A stretch of 64,000 nucleotides of DNA, from NCBI RefSeq assembly GCF_022808865.1, contig NZ_JAKZLB010000002.1:634019-698018 (forward strand). The letters are read 5' to 3'. This DNA is from Geothrix oryzisoli (GTDB lineage Bacteria; Acidobacteriota; Holophagae; Holophagales; Holophagaceae). The translations under genes were made by a program, and so were the position numbers. Below, piece by piece: positions 36,825 through 45,612 of the stretch. Every line of letters begins with the position of its first letter. Positions within the stretch are counted from its first letter, which is position 1. The notes below the pieces were generated by a model. The model was not told the DNA's origin, did no database searches, and saw nothing but the letters and a program-made list of their open reading frames with translations.

Positions 36825-38561
36825 ATGTTCTTCGACCTCCTCCACGTCCGAATCCGCATCAAGCTCCTGGGCCTGGTGCTGCTGCCCGTGGTCGGCGGCG
36901 GCTTGCTCTCCGGCCTGGTGGTGGCCGAGCAGACGCGCCTGCTGGAGCGCATGCAGCGCCTGCGCGCCGCCTCCAGCCTCTCGGTCTCGGTGGGGAACGT
37001 GGTCCACGCCCTCCAGGCCGAATCGGCGGGGACGGCCCTCTTCCTCGGCAGCGAAGGCACCCTCCAGGCGCCGATGGCGAAGGGCCGGGAGGCCGTGGAT
37101 CGCGAACAGGCGGCCCTGAACGCCGTCCTGGCCGAGACGGGGCCCGAGTTCAAGGGCACCTTCCCGGCCCAGCTCCGGGATGGGAGCCACCTCCGGGAGC
37201 TCCGCCGCCGGGTGGACCGGCATGGCACCAGCCTGGAGCTGATCGACGACTACGCGCGGGAGGTGGACGCCCTGCTCCGGGTGCAGAACCAGCTCATGCA
37301 GCCGGCCGCCGGGACGCCGCTGGAGGGGCGCTCCCAGGCGTTCGCGACCCTGATCCGGGCCAAGGAGTCCGCCGGCCTGGAGGCCGCGGTGCTGGCCCAT
37401 GTCTTCTCCCACGGCACGCTGGACGTGGCCACCCAGGAGCGGTTCCTGTCGCTGCTGGATGCCCAGAAGGCACAGGGCGAGGCCTTCCTGTCCTCGGCTC
37501 CCGAGGGCGTGCGCGAGGACTACCGGAAGGCGCTGGCGGGTCCCTTCAGCGCCGAGCTGCAGCGCATGCGCGACCTGGTCCAGGCGGGACGGGTGATCCA
37601 GGATCCCGAGGCCTGGGCGCGGGTGGCCGCGGAGGAGCTCCAGGCGCTCAAGGGCGTGCAGGACCGCATGAGCCGGGACTTGCTGGCCGACGCCCAGAGC
37701 CTGGAACGGGGCGCCCGCACCAAGGGGTGGTTCCTGGCGGCAGGGTTCAGCGTCTTCGGCCTGGTCGTGCTGCTCTGGACCTGGCGGGCCACCGTGCTGA
37801 TCACGGAGCCCATCCACGCGCTGGCGGACGGCATGGCCCGCATGCAGCAGGGGGATCTGAGCATCCAGCTTCCGGTCCACAGCTTCGACGAGACCGGCCG
37901 CATGACCGAGACCTTCAACGCCATGAGCGCCCACCTCAACGAGCTGGTGCGGACCCTCCAGAGCCAGGCCGCGCGGGTCGCCAGCGGGGCGGGGCGGTGG
38001 TCCACCAGCGTCGAGCAGATCTCGGGCGCCACCCAGCAGCTCGCGAAGAGCAGCCGGGTGCAGCGGGAGGCCTCGGAGGACGTGGCCGCCGCCGTGACCC
38101 AGCTCCAGGCCACGGTCGTCCAGGTCCGTGCCAGCGTGGACGCCATGATCGACGGGGGCCGGGAGGCCGCCACCATGGTGCGCGACACGGGCCGCCGGGC
38201 CCAGCTGCTCCATCACCTGCTGGAGGACGTGGCGAAGGGGAGCGACGCCGCGCTCCTCGCCCCCCTGCGGGAAGGCGCAGCCCAGGCCGCGGCCATCATC
38301 CAGGCCATGGCGCACGTGAACGAGGCGCTCGGGGCCATCGAGTCCGTGGGCGGCGAGATCCACAAGGCCGCCGAGGCGCAGTCCGCCGTCAGCAGCGACG
38401 TGAGCCGGCGCATGCAGGCGAGTCAGGCGGCCACCGGCGAAGTGCAGCTGACCGCCGCCCAGCTGGCGAACACCGCCCCGGAGCTGGCCATCACCACCCG
38501 TGACCTGGTGAGCGTCGCCCAGTCCCTCAAGGCCTCCGCCGCCGCCTTCCGCGTGGAATAG
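36825..38561 (+). CDS. NIT-domain, HAMP-containing chemoreceptor-like protein without a standard signalling tip
   Basis: This 578-residue inner-membrane protein has helix 1 (about 13-33), a periplasmic NIT-like sensor (about 45-290, with SVGNVVHALQAESAGTALFLG at its start as in nitrate-nitrite sensor domains), helix 2 (about 301-320), a HAMP domain (about 325-375) and an Ala-rich coiled coil (376-578). The coiled coil resembles a methyl-accepting domain at its ends, but the conserved hairpin tip (the E-x-NLLALNAAIEAARAGE region) was not found. It may not couple to CheA/CheW. A terminator follows at once. Confidence 0.82.
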   Translation: MFFDLLHVRIRIKLLGLVLLPVVGGGLLSGLVVAEQTRLLERMQRLRAASSLSVSVGNVVHALQAESAGTALFLGSEGTLQAPMAKGREAVDREQAALNAVLAETGPEFKGTFPAQLRDGSHLRELRRRVDRHGTSLELIDDYAREVDALLRVQNQLMQPAAGTPLEGRSQAFATLIRAKESAGLEAAVLAHVFSHGTLDVATQERFLSLLDAQKAQGEAFLSSAPEGVREDYRKALAGPFSAELQRMRDLVQAGRVIQDPEAWARVAAEELQALKGVQDRMSRDLLADAQSLERGARTKGWFLAAGFSVFGLVVLLWTWRATVLITEPIHALADGMARMQQGDLSIQLPVHSFDETGRMTETFNAMSAHLNELVRTLQSQAARVASGAGRWSTSVEQISGATQQLAKSSRVQREASEDVAAAVTQLQATVVQVRASVDAMIDGGREAATMVRDTGRRAQLLHHLLEDVAKGSDAALLAPLREGAAQAAAIIQAMAHVNEALGAIESVGGEIHKAAEAQSAVSSDVSRRMQASQAATGEVQLTAAQLANTAPELAITTRDLVSVAQSLKASAAAFRVE

Positions 38562-38588
38562 AAGAGCGGCCCCGAAGGGCCGCTCTTC
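38561..38588. terminator. Intrinsic terminator between convergent genes
   Basis: GAAGAGCGGCCC at 38561-38572 pairs perfectly with GGGCCGCTCTTC at 38577-38588 across a CGAA loop. It overlaps the last base of the chemoreceptor stop codon and can work for tpx on the other strand. Confidence 0.8.
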
Positions 38589-38593
38589 ATCAA

Positions 38594-38619
38594 AACTGAC
38601 AGCTGAGAGCTGACAGCCG
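38594..38619 (-). repeat. Intergenic CTGTCAGC repeat, copy 2
   Basis: Read on the minus strand this is GGCTGTCAGCTCTCAGCTGTCAGT, matching the element at 20102-20131 except for a short extra AGTCAGC unit there. It is close to the tpx stop and is itself palindromic in part (CAGCTGAGAGCTG). Confidence 0.65.
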
Positions 38620-38621
38620 TT

Positions 38622-39119
<498 letters not shown>

Positions 39120-39161
39120 GACTGGCTCCTTAATAGGAACCTCCAGGTTACTGCCAGGGCC

Positions 39162-39701
39162 CTACTTCGGTGGGAATTTGGCGAGAATGTCGTGAACGGC
39201 TTTCGGTACCACTTCGTCCGCATCCTCGGGGGTGTTCAGGCCCGTGAGGGCCCCGGCGGCGGCCCCCTGCCAGATCATCTGGTTGGTCTTGAAGTCCACG
39301 ATCTCGATGACGATGGTGCCCTCTTTGTAGCTGTGGACCTGGCTCATGCTGGTGCCCATGCGGCCGTAGAAGGGCCGGTAGCCCCAGCCCCAGCCGAGGT
39401 GGGTGGTGGTGCGGTAGCGGCGCTCATGGACGATGGGGTAGTAGGTCACGAGGAAATCGGGGTCCGCCTTGGTCTCCATCGCGAACCCCTTGGCCTGGAG
39501 CTCTTTCTCCACGGCCGCGCGCACCCGCTTGTCCATGAGGCTCGTGGTGCCGCCGGTGCCCTTCTTGGAGGTGTAGTAGTCGAACGTCTTGTAGCGGCTG
39601 AACGAGGCCGTCACGTCGTAGTCGTAGTTCACGCTGTAGCCCGTGCAGGCCCCGAGGAGGAGGAGGGGGAGCAGGGCGGCGGAGAGGGCAAGGCGGCGCA
39701 T
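39162..39701 (-). CDS. DUF4136 lipoprotein
   Basis: This 179-residue lipoprotein has a LGAC lipobox (Cys19). The mature part matches the DUF4136 pattern: a YDYDVTASFSRYKTFDY start, a central RVRAAVEKELQAKGF helix, PDFLVTYYP and the late EGTIVIEIVDFKTNQMIWQGAAAG block. These proteins are widespread in Gram-negative bacteria and have no proven function; periplasmic face of the outer membrane is likely. The MocR-type gene is divergent. Confidence 0.88.
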   Translation of the reverse strand: MRRLALSAALLPLLLLGACTGYSVNYDYDVTASFSRYKTFDYYTSKKGTGGTTSLMDKRVRAAVEKELQAKGFAMETKADPDFLVTYYPIVHERRYRTTTHLGWGWGYRPFYGRMGTSMSQVHSYKEGTIVIEIVDFKTNQMIWQGAAAGALTGLNTPEDADEVVPKAVHDILAKFPPK

Positions 39702-39865
39702 GGAACCTCCGGTTCACCATTATGGAGGGCGGAACGGAGCCAGGGTTGAGCGCGTCATCCGGTCTAGGGCGGTCTGGGATATGCCCCCGGGTCGGGCTAC
39801 CCTGCGTCATGGTCTGCTCCGGGCTGCGAATTTCGTCGTTTTTCGTGCCTGAATGACCGATCCTG

Positions 39866-41335
39866 ATGGGGATGGTTCTCGATCCCACCCTCGATCCGGG
39901 CGCATCAAGCCCCCTGTATCTGCAGCTGCAACGGCGGCTGCGGGGGCTCATCCAGGAAGGCGAGTGGCTGCCGGGCTCGCGCCTGCCCGCCGTGCCGGAG
40001 CTGGCCCAGCGCTGGGGCGTCCACCGCCTGACCGTGCTGAAGGCCTTGGCGGGGCTGAAGCGGACGGGCTGGATCCAGACGGTGCAAGGGCGGGGCAGCT
40101 TCGTGGCCCCCCGGCTGCCGGAGGCTCCGGGCCTGCGGGCCAGCGCCGATTTCCCCTTCGAGGGCTCCCCCATGCTGGTCCACGACGGCGAGCTGGGCTC
40201 CTGGCTGGGCGAGACCCTGGAGCGGGTGCAGGATCGCCACCTGGTGAGCTTCTCGGCGGGGTTCATCCCCTCGGACCTGCTGCCCGGTGAGCACCTGCGC
40301 CGGATCACAGCCCAGGTGCTCAAGGAGATGGGCCCGGAGATGTGGGTCTACGCGGCCCCGGCAGGCTATCCGCCCTATCTCGAAGCGGTCTCCCGCTGGC
40401 TGGCCTCGGAGGGCGAGCCCATCGACGAGGGCTGGGGCATCCGGTCCATCCCCGGGGCCCAGTCCGGATTGGCCCTGGCCCTGGAATCCTTCACCGTGCC
40501 AGGCGATCGCGTGCTGGTGGAGAGCCCCTGCTACGTGGGCATCCTGGCCCTCATCCGCGCCCTGGGCCGCGAGGCCGTGCCCGTGCCCGTGGATCGCCAG
40601 GGTCTGGATCCCGATCGGCTGGCGTCCGCGCTGCAGCGCAGTGAGGCCAAGCTGCTCTTCACGGTGCCCAGCTTCCACAATCCCACGGGCATGACCCAGT
40701 CCAAGTCCCGCCGGGAGCGCGTGCTGGCCGTCGCCCGGGCCCACGGCGTGATCGTGGTGACGGATTCCGCCTACGGCGACCTGCGCTTCTCCGGCAGTTC
40801 CCTGCCGCCCTTCCGCCGTCTGGAGGGGGCGGACAACGTCATCCACCTCGGCAGCTTCTCCAAGTCGCTGGCCGCAGGCCTGCGCCTGGGCTACCTCATC
40901 GCCAAGGACGACCTGCTGCGGCGCATGGCGCTCATCCAGGAGGTGCAGACCATCGGACAGCCGCCCCTCATGCAGGCGGTGGTGGCCCGCTTCCTCGACA
41001 CCGGCGGGTTCCGGCGCCACCTGGCCCGTCTCCGCCGGGCCCTCAAGGAACGCCGCGACGCCATGGTGGAGGCCCTGGCCGAGCACTTCCCCCCGGGCAC
41101 CCAGGTCTCCGAGCCCAAGGGCGGCATGCACCTGTGGGTGGTGATGCCCGAAGGCTTCTCCGCCCTCGACCTGCACCGCGACGCCCTGCAGAACGGCATC
41201 GGCTTCGCGCCGGGTCCGCTCTTCTTCGCCGACGGCCGAGGCACCAACTGCCTCCGCCTGAACTTCTCCACGCACGATCCCGCGACCACCCGGGACGCCA
41301 TCGCGCGGCTCGGGCACCTGGTCCACCGGGCCTGA
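39866..41335 (+). CDS. MocR/PdxR-type GntR regulator with aminotransferase domain
   Basis: This 489-residue protein has an N-terminal GntR winged helix (about 12-82, with LPAVPELAQRWGVHRLTVLKAL) and a fold-type I aminotransferase-like domain (about 110-489). HNPTG at 271-275, the Asp/Tyr pair in TDSAYGD (300-305) and PLP-binding Lys333 in GSFSKSLAAG are all in place. Members sense PLP or amino acids and control PLP, GABA or amino-acid genes; some are real aminotransferases. The gene 23 bases downstream encodes a branched-chain aminotransferase, so amino-acid control is plausible. Confidence 0.9.
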   Translation: MGMVLDPTLDPGASSPLYLQLQRRLRGLIQEGEWLPGSRLPAVPELAQRWGVHRLTVLKALAGLKRTGWIQTVQGRGSFVAPRLPEAPGLRASADFPFEGSPMLVHDGELGSWLGETLERVQDRHLVSFSAGFIPSDLLPGEHLRRITAQVLKEMGPEMWVYAAPAGYPPYLEAVSRWLASEGEPIDEGWGIRSIPGAQSGLALALESFTVPGDRVLVESPCYVGILALIRALGREAVPVPVDRQGLDPDRLASALQRSEAKLLFTVPSFHNPTGMTQSKSRRERVLAVARAHGVIVVTDSAYGDLRFSGSSLPPFRRLEGADNVIHLGSFSKSLAAGLRLGYLIAKDDLLRRMALIQEVQTIGQPPLMQAVVARFLDTGGFRRHLARLRRALKERRDAMVEALAEHFPPGTQVSEPKGGMHLWVVMPEGFSALDLHRDALQNGIGFAPGPLFFADGRGTNCLRLNFSTHDPATTRDAIARLGHLVHRA

Positions 41336-41358
41336 TCGTCCATCTTCAAGGAGCGCCT

Positions 41359-42471
41359 GTGAATCCCGTGATGCCCACCTCCACCCTCGAGATCCACCCC
41401 TCGGACCACGCCGCCAGCTCCGAGGAACGCACGAAGCTCATGACCAATCCCCGCTTCGGCCAGGTGTTCACTGACCACATGGTGGTGATCCCCTACAAGG
41501 AGGGCCAGGGCTGGGGCAAGGGCGTGCTGAAGGCCTATGGTCCCATCGAGCTGTCCCCGGCCGCCTCCGTGCTGCACTACGGCCAGGCCATCTTCGAAGG
41601 CTTCAAGGCCTACAAGCAGAAGGACGGCACCATCGCCGCCTTCCGTCCCGAGGCCAATGCCCGCCGTTTCGCCACCTCGGCGGCGCGTCTGGCCATGCCC
41701 GAGCTGCCCGAGGGGCGGTTCCTGGAGGCGGCCAAGGCCCTCATCGCCCAGGATCAGGCCTGGGTGCCGGGCGCCGTGGGCGAGAGCCTCTACATGCGCC
41801 CCCTCATGATCGGCACGGAGCCTGCGCTGGGCGTCCACGCCAGCAGCGAGTACCTCTTCATCCTCATGGCCTGCCCCAGCGGCGCCTATTTCTCCGGCGG
41901 CGTGAAGCCCGTGACGGTCTGGATCTCCGAGGACTATGTCCGGGCGGCCCCCGGCGGCACCGGCTTCGCCAAGTGCGCCGGCAACTATGCCGCCAGCCTC
42001 GTGGCCCAGAGCCAGGCCAAGGACCAGGGCTGCGACCAGGTGGTGTGGCTCGATGCCATCCACCGCAGGAACATCGAAGAAATGGGCGGCATGAACATCT
42101 TCTTCGTCTACCAGGAGAAGGGCGAGACGGTGGTGGTGACGCCCGAGCTCACCGGCACGCTGCTGCCCGGCATCACCCGCGACAGCCTGCTGCAGCTGGC
42201 CCGCGAGCAGGGTTTCCGCGCCGAGGAGCGCAAGGTCACCGTGGACGAGTGGCGCGCCGCCATCCATGATGGCCGCATGACCGAGACCTTCGCCTGCGGC
42301 ACGGCCGCGGTGATCACGCCCGTGGGGCGCGTGAAGTCCAAGCAGGGCGAGTGGCTCGTGAACAAGGGCGAGACCGGCCCCGTGGCTGCCAAGCTGCGCG
42401 AGTCCCTCCTCAACCTCCAGCACGGCATCGCGCCGGATACCCATGGCTGGATGAAGACGATCGTCGGATAA
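41359..42471 (+). CDS. ilvE: Branched-chain amino-acid aminotransferase
   Basis: This 370-residue fold-type IV PLP enzyme interconverts branched-chain amino acids and 2-oxo acids. The GTG start at 41359 is chosen because AAGGAG ends five bases before it; an ATG four codons later is possible. The PLP Lys is Lys205 in FAKCAGNYAASL; LHYGQAIFEGFKAY and a late GTAAVITPVG block are family marks. Length fits the BCAT type II group. It follows the MocR-type regulator closely and may be under its control. Confidence 0.95.
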   Translation: MNPVMPTSTLEIHPSDHAASSEERTKLMTNPRFGQVFTDHMVVIPYKEGQGWGKGVLKAYGPIELSPAASVLHYGQAIFEGFKAYKQKDGTIAAFRPEANARRFATSAARLAMPELPEGRFLEAAKALIAQDQAWVPGAVGESLYMRPLMIGTEPALGVHASSEYLFILMACPSGAYFSGGVKPVTVWISEDYVRAAPGGTGFAKCAGNYAASLVAQSQAKDQGCDQVVWLDAIHRRNIEEMGGMNIFFVYQEKGETVVVTPELTGTLLPGITRDSLLQLAREQGFRAEERKVTVDEWRAAIHDGRMTETFACGTAAVITPVGRVKSKQGEWLVNKGETGPVAAKLRESLLNLQHGIAPDTHGWMKTIVG

Positions 42472-42515
42472 TCCGGACCGGACCGGGGCCGCGCCCCAGC
42501 CCGCCGGAGGGGGCC

Positions 42516-43898
42516 ATGCCCACCGTCCGCCACGGGAGACCCGCCTGGAGAGTTCGCCTCTCCGCGGGTCTCCTGTCCGTCCTGGCCTGGGGCTGCGCCA
42601 CCCCGCATCCCCTGGCCTACACGCCCGCCGTGCCCGAAGCCGCCCGGCGCGGAAGCATGGCGGTGGCCGTGCGGCCCATCGCGTCCCCGTCCGGGGCCTC
42701 GCCCCAGCTGGGCGGAAAGGTCGGCAAGGGGTCTGCGACCGGCCAGGGGGCGACCACCGGGGCCGCGACAGGGGCGATGGCGGGCCTCCTGACCTCGCTC
42801 CAGACGGGACCCTTCTTCGTCCTCCTCGCCCCCATCCTCGTGCCGGCGGGGGCCCTCGTGGGCGGGGCGGGGGGCGCGGCCGTGGGCTATGCCCATGGCA
42901 TCCCCCGGAAAGAGGCGGAGGCCGCGCAGGCGCTGCTGGCCCGCAACCAGGCGGACCTCTCCGCCGAGCTGGCGCAGCGGGTGGCCCGGCGCCTGCCCGG
43001 GCTGGGGAAGGTCCAGGCCTCGCCGGGTGTGGCGCCGGACCTGCGGATCGATGTCTCGGCCCTGTCCTGGGGCCTGTACGGCGGGGCGGGCGCCCAGCCC
43101 GTGGCGGACTTCGAACTCACCGTGGGCTATGGGGTCCTGGACGGGAAGGGCGCGATGCTGCTCTTCCGGCAGTTCACGGTGGGCGGCCCCCGCCGGCCCC
43201 TCCAGGCCTGGGCCGCGGAGGACGGCCGGCTCCTGCGCCAGGCCGTGGAGCGGGCCGTGGACGAGGCCGCGGAGGCCGTGTGCGACGCGACCTTCCTGAT
43301 CCAGGACTTCCACCTGTCCGGAGACCTGCCCCCGCTGACCTGCGGCTTGCTCCCCCTCCGGCCGGGCCCGATGTTCCTGGCGGCTCCGCCCTTCCGGGGG
43401 GCCCTGCCGAAGGTGGAGGACTGCAGCCCGGTGCTGCGCTGGGAGGCCTTCCCCCGGCAGCAGGATCTGGACCACGACCAGGGCGGGGTGTGCCGGCGCA
43501 TCGGCGAGGTCTGCTACGACCTCCGCATCTGGGTGTCGGTGGGGGGCGGCCCGGGGGACCTGGTGTACGAGCGGACCGGCCTCCACCTGGAACCCCGGGC
43601 GGATCCGGCCGAGGCCTCGCCGCCCGAAGGCGAGCCGAGGCGCCCCGCGCGGCCCGCTGCGGAGCACCGCGTCGAGGCGGTCCTGGCCCCGGCCACCGAG
43701 TACCTCTGGTCGGTGCGGGCGCGCTTCACCCTGGATGGCGTGGCCCGCGCCACGCGGTGGTCCATGAACCAGTCGCCGGATGTCCGGGCCCAGACCACGG
43801 CCCAGCGGTGGTTCCGGATGGAGCCTCTCCCGCCGCGCGGCCCCTGCCTCTACGACGGCATCCCGCCCCTGCGGCACCACCGGTTCCGCACCCCCTGA
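42516..43898 (+). CDS. Lipoprotein with glycine-zipper segment, unknown function
   Basis: This 460-residue protein has a lipoprotein signal (LAWGC lipobox, Cys near residue 27). A Gly/Ala-rich stretch (about 65-130: GQGATTGAATGAMAGLL and PAGALVGGAGGAAVGYAHG) looks like a glycine zipper that can insert in the outer membrane. The rest, with many paired Trp/Tyr strands and several Cys (VCDATF, LTCGLL, EDCSP, GVCRRIGEVCYDLRI), is of unknown fold. GGAGGGGG precedes the ATG. No family was recognised. Confidence 0.75.
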   Translation: MPTVRHGRPAWRVRLSAGLLSVLAWGCATPHPLAYTPAVPEAARRGSMAVAVRPIASPSGASPQLGGKVGKGSATGQGATTGAATGAMAGLLTSLQTGPFFVLLAPILVPAGALVGGAGGAAVGYAHGIPRKEAEAAQALLARNQADLSAELAQRVARRLPGLGKVQASPGVAPDLRIDVSALSWGLYGGAGAQPVADFELTVGYGVLDGKGAMLLFRQFTVGGPRRPLQAWAAEDGRLLRQAVERAVDEAAEAVCDATFLIQDFHLSGDLPPLTCGLLPLRPGPMFLAAPPFRGALPKVEDCSPVLRWEAFPRQQDLDHDQGGVCRRIGEVCYDLRIWVSVGGGPGDLVYERTGLHLEPRADPAEASPPEGEPRRPARPAAEHRVEAVLAPATEYLWSVRARFTLDGVARATRWSMNQSPDVRAQTTAQRWFRMEPLPPRGPCLYDGIPPLRHHRFRTP

Positions 43899-43984
43899 AG
43901 GGCCCGGATCATTCACGACCTTTGGGTTGGATGAAGATTTGGATGCGGGCGCGTAGCCTGGAGGCCTCTTCCGAGGAGGAATCC

Positions 43985-44338
43985 ATGATTCTGATCCGTT
44001 CTGTGGTGGCGGCTTTCATCGCGAGCGCGTGCGCGCTCTCCGGCGCAGCGCCCACGCGTGTCGGCACCGCGGCCTGCAAGATGTGCCACAAGGTCCAGTT
44101 CGAGTCCTGGAACGCCTCGGCGCACGCCAAGCTGAAGCCCGTACTGGACTGCGAAGCCTGCCACGGCCCCGGCAGCGAGTACAAGGCCGTGAAGGTCATG
44201 AAGGATCCCGCCGCCGCGAAGAAGGCCGGCCTGATCATGCCGGACAAGGCGCAGTGCGCCACCTGCCACGGCAAGAAGAAGGTCTCCCCCATGACCGACG
44301 CGATGTTCGCGAAGGTGCATGCCCACAAGAAGGCCTGA
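43985..44338 (+). CDS. Small periplasmic triheme c-type cytochrome
   Basis: This 117-residue protein has a signal peptide (about 1-22) and three CxxCH heme sites: Cys31-His35, Cys56-His60 and Cys91-His95. His47 (SAHAKL) and His112 or His114 are candidate distal ligands. The spacing and the WNASAHAKL and ACHGPGS segments resemble one half of cytochrome c-554-type domains. It likely moves electrons in the periplasm. GAGGAGG precedes the ATG. Its stop lies five bases from that of a convergent radical SAM gene. Confidence 0.9.
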   Translation: MILIRSVVAAFIASACALSGAAPTRVGTAACKMCHKVQFESWNASAHAKLKPVLDCEACHGPGSEYKAVKVMKDPAAAKKAGLIMPDKAQCATCHGKKKVSPMTDAMFAKVHAHKKA

Positions 44339-44343
44339 CGCGC

Positions 44344-45597
44344 TCAGATGTCTGCCGCCGCCACCCGGGCCTGGAGCCAGGGATCCAGCCCGGGGGCGAG
44401 GTAGAAGCGGGGGAAGAGCAGGTCCGCCTCGTCCGCGAGGACGCCCTCCCGCACGGCGCGGCGGGCGAGCGCCGTGCCCGGGTAGATGCGGATGCCCACG
44501 GTGACCCTCAGGCCGTCCAGCCGCAGCGAACGGGCGAAGGCCAGGCTCTCCTCCACGGTCTCGCGGGTCTCGCCGGGACCGCCCAGGAGCAGGAAGCCCA
44601 TGCGCCGGATGCCGTGGGCCGCGAGCAGGTCCGAGATGCGCCGCACCTCGTCCGGCGCGAAGCGCTTGTTCATCTCCTTGAGGATCGCCGGCGAGCCGCT
44701 CTCGAAGCCCAGGCTGGCCTCGACGCAGCCCGAGGCGGCCATGGCGCGGACCAGCTCCTCGCCGACGCCCTGCGGGTAGAGGATGCACCGCCACTGCACG
44801 GCGGGGGCGAGGGGCCGGAGGCCCCGGCAGAGCGCCAGGGCCTGGGCTTCGGGGAGGTTGAAGGAGTTGTCCACGAAGTAGAAGCGCCGGTAGCCCCGCC
44901 GGGCCAGGGCGGCAACGGCATCCGCCACCTGCCGCGGGGAACGGCACCGGTACGCCCGGCCCTGGATGCGGGCCGTGGAGCAGTAGGAGCAGTCGTTGGG
45001 GCACCCGCGCCGCGACTGCACCGGTACCCAGAACTCGGGGGACTCCCGGTCCGCCGGGCGTTCCAGCGCGTCGTCCCACAGGGGGAACCGGTCCAGGTCG
45101 GTGACGGCCGCGCACGTCGTGGCCCCGCGGTCACCGGCGACCTGGACCCCCGGGACGTCCCGGGGATCCCGGCCGGCTCGGAGGCGCTCCAGCAGGGCGG
45201 GGAAGGCTGCCTCGCCATCGCCCCGGATGCCGTAGTCGGCCGCCAGGTAAGCGAGGGTCTCCCGGGGGAAGATGCTGTAGCCGGGCCCGCCCAGCACGAT
45301 GGGGGCTTGGGAGGCCGCCCGGCAGGCCGTCACGACCTCCCTCGCCTTCTCCAGCAGGAAGTGGGGCTCCTGCCGGTTCTGGTCGTCGATGTTCCGGATG
45401 GAGAGGCCGATGACTTCGGGAGCGCTCTCGCGGATGGCCTGGTGGATGGCAGCGCCGAGCTCCCCAGCGTCGAGGAGGTCGAGGAAGGCCACGGTGTGCC
45501 CGGCCTGGCGCAAGGCCGCCGCCACGAGGCCCAGACCGTAGGGCAGGGCCACCATGCTGATCCGCTCAGTGTTCGCCGCGATCAGGAGGATCCGCAT
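44344..45597 (-). CDS. B12-binding-domain radical SAM protein
   Basis: This 417-residue enzyme has an N-terminal cobalamin-binding-like Rossmann domain (about 1-140, MRILLIAANTERISM and IVLGGPGYSIFP) and a radical SAM barrel with CPNDCSYC (Cys199, Cys203, Cys206). No DxHxxG B12-ligand motif is present, as is normal in this class. Members methylate unactivated carbon or do ring rearrangements in lipid, antibiotic and bacteriochlorophyll synthesis. It is 15 bases downstream of a second radical SAM gene in one operon. The substrate is not known. Confidence 0.9.
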   Translation of the reverse strand: MRILLIAANTERISMVALPYGLGLVAAALRQAGHTVAFLDLLDAGELGAAIHQAIRESAPEVIGLSIRNIDDQNRQEPHFLLEKAREVVTACRAASQAPIVLGGPGYSIFPRETLAYLAADYGIRGDGEAAFPALLERLRAGRDPRDVPGVQVAGDRGATTCAAVTDLDRFPLWDDALERPADRESPEFWVPVQSRRGCPNDCSYCSTARIQGRAYRCRSPRQVADAVAALARRGYRRFYFVDNSFNLPEAQALALCRGLRPLAPAVQWRCILYPQGVGEELVRAMAASGCVEASLGFESGSPAILKEMNKRFAPDEVRRISDLLAAHGIRRMGFLLLGGPGETRETVEESLAFARSLRLDGLRVTVGIRIYPGTALARRAVREGVLADEADLLFPRFYLAPGLDPWLQARVAAADI

Positions 45598-45612
45598 GGC
45601 GCCTCCCGGGGG

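Noticed and set aside
43899-43984. Cyclic-di-GMP riboswitch before the cytochrome gene
   Set aside because: Conserved GEMM core motifs are missing; only a short hairpin was found.
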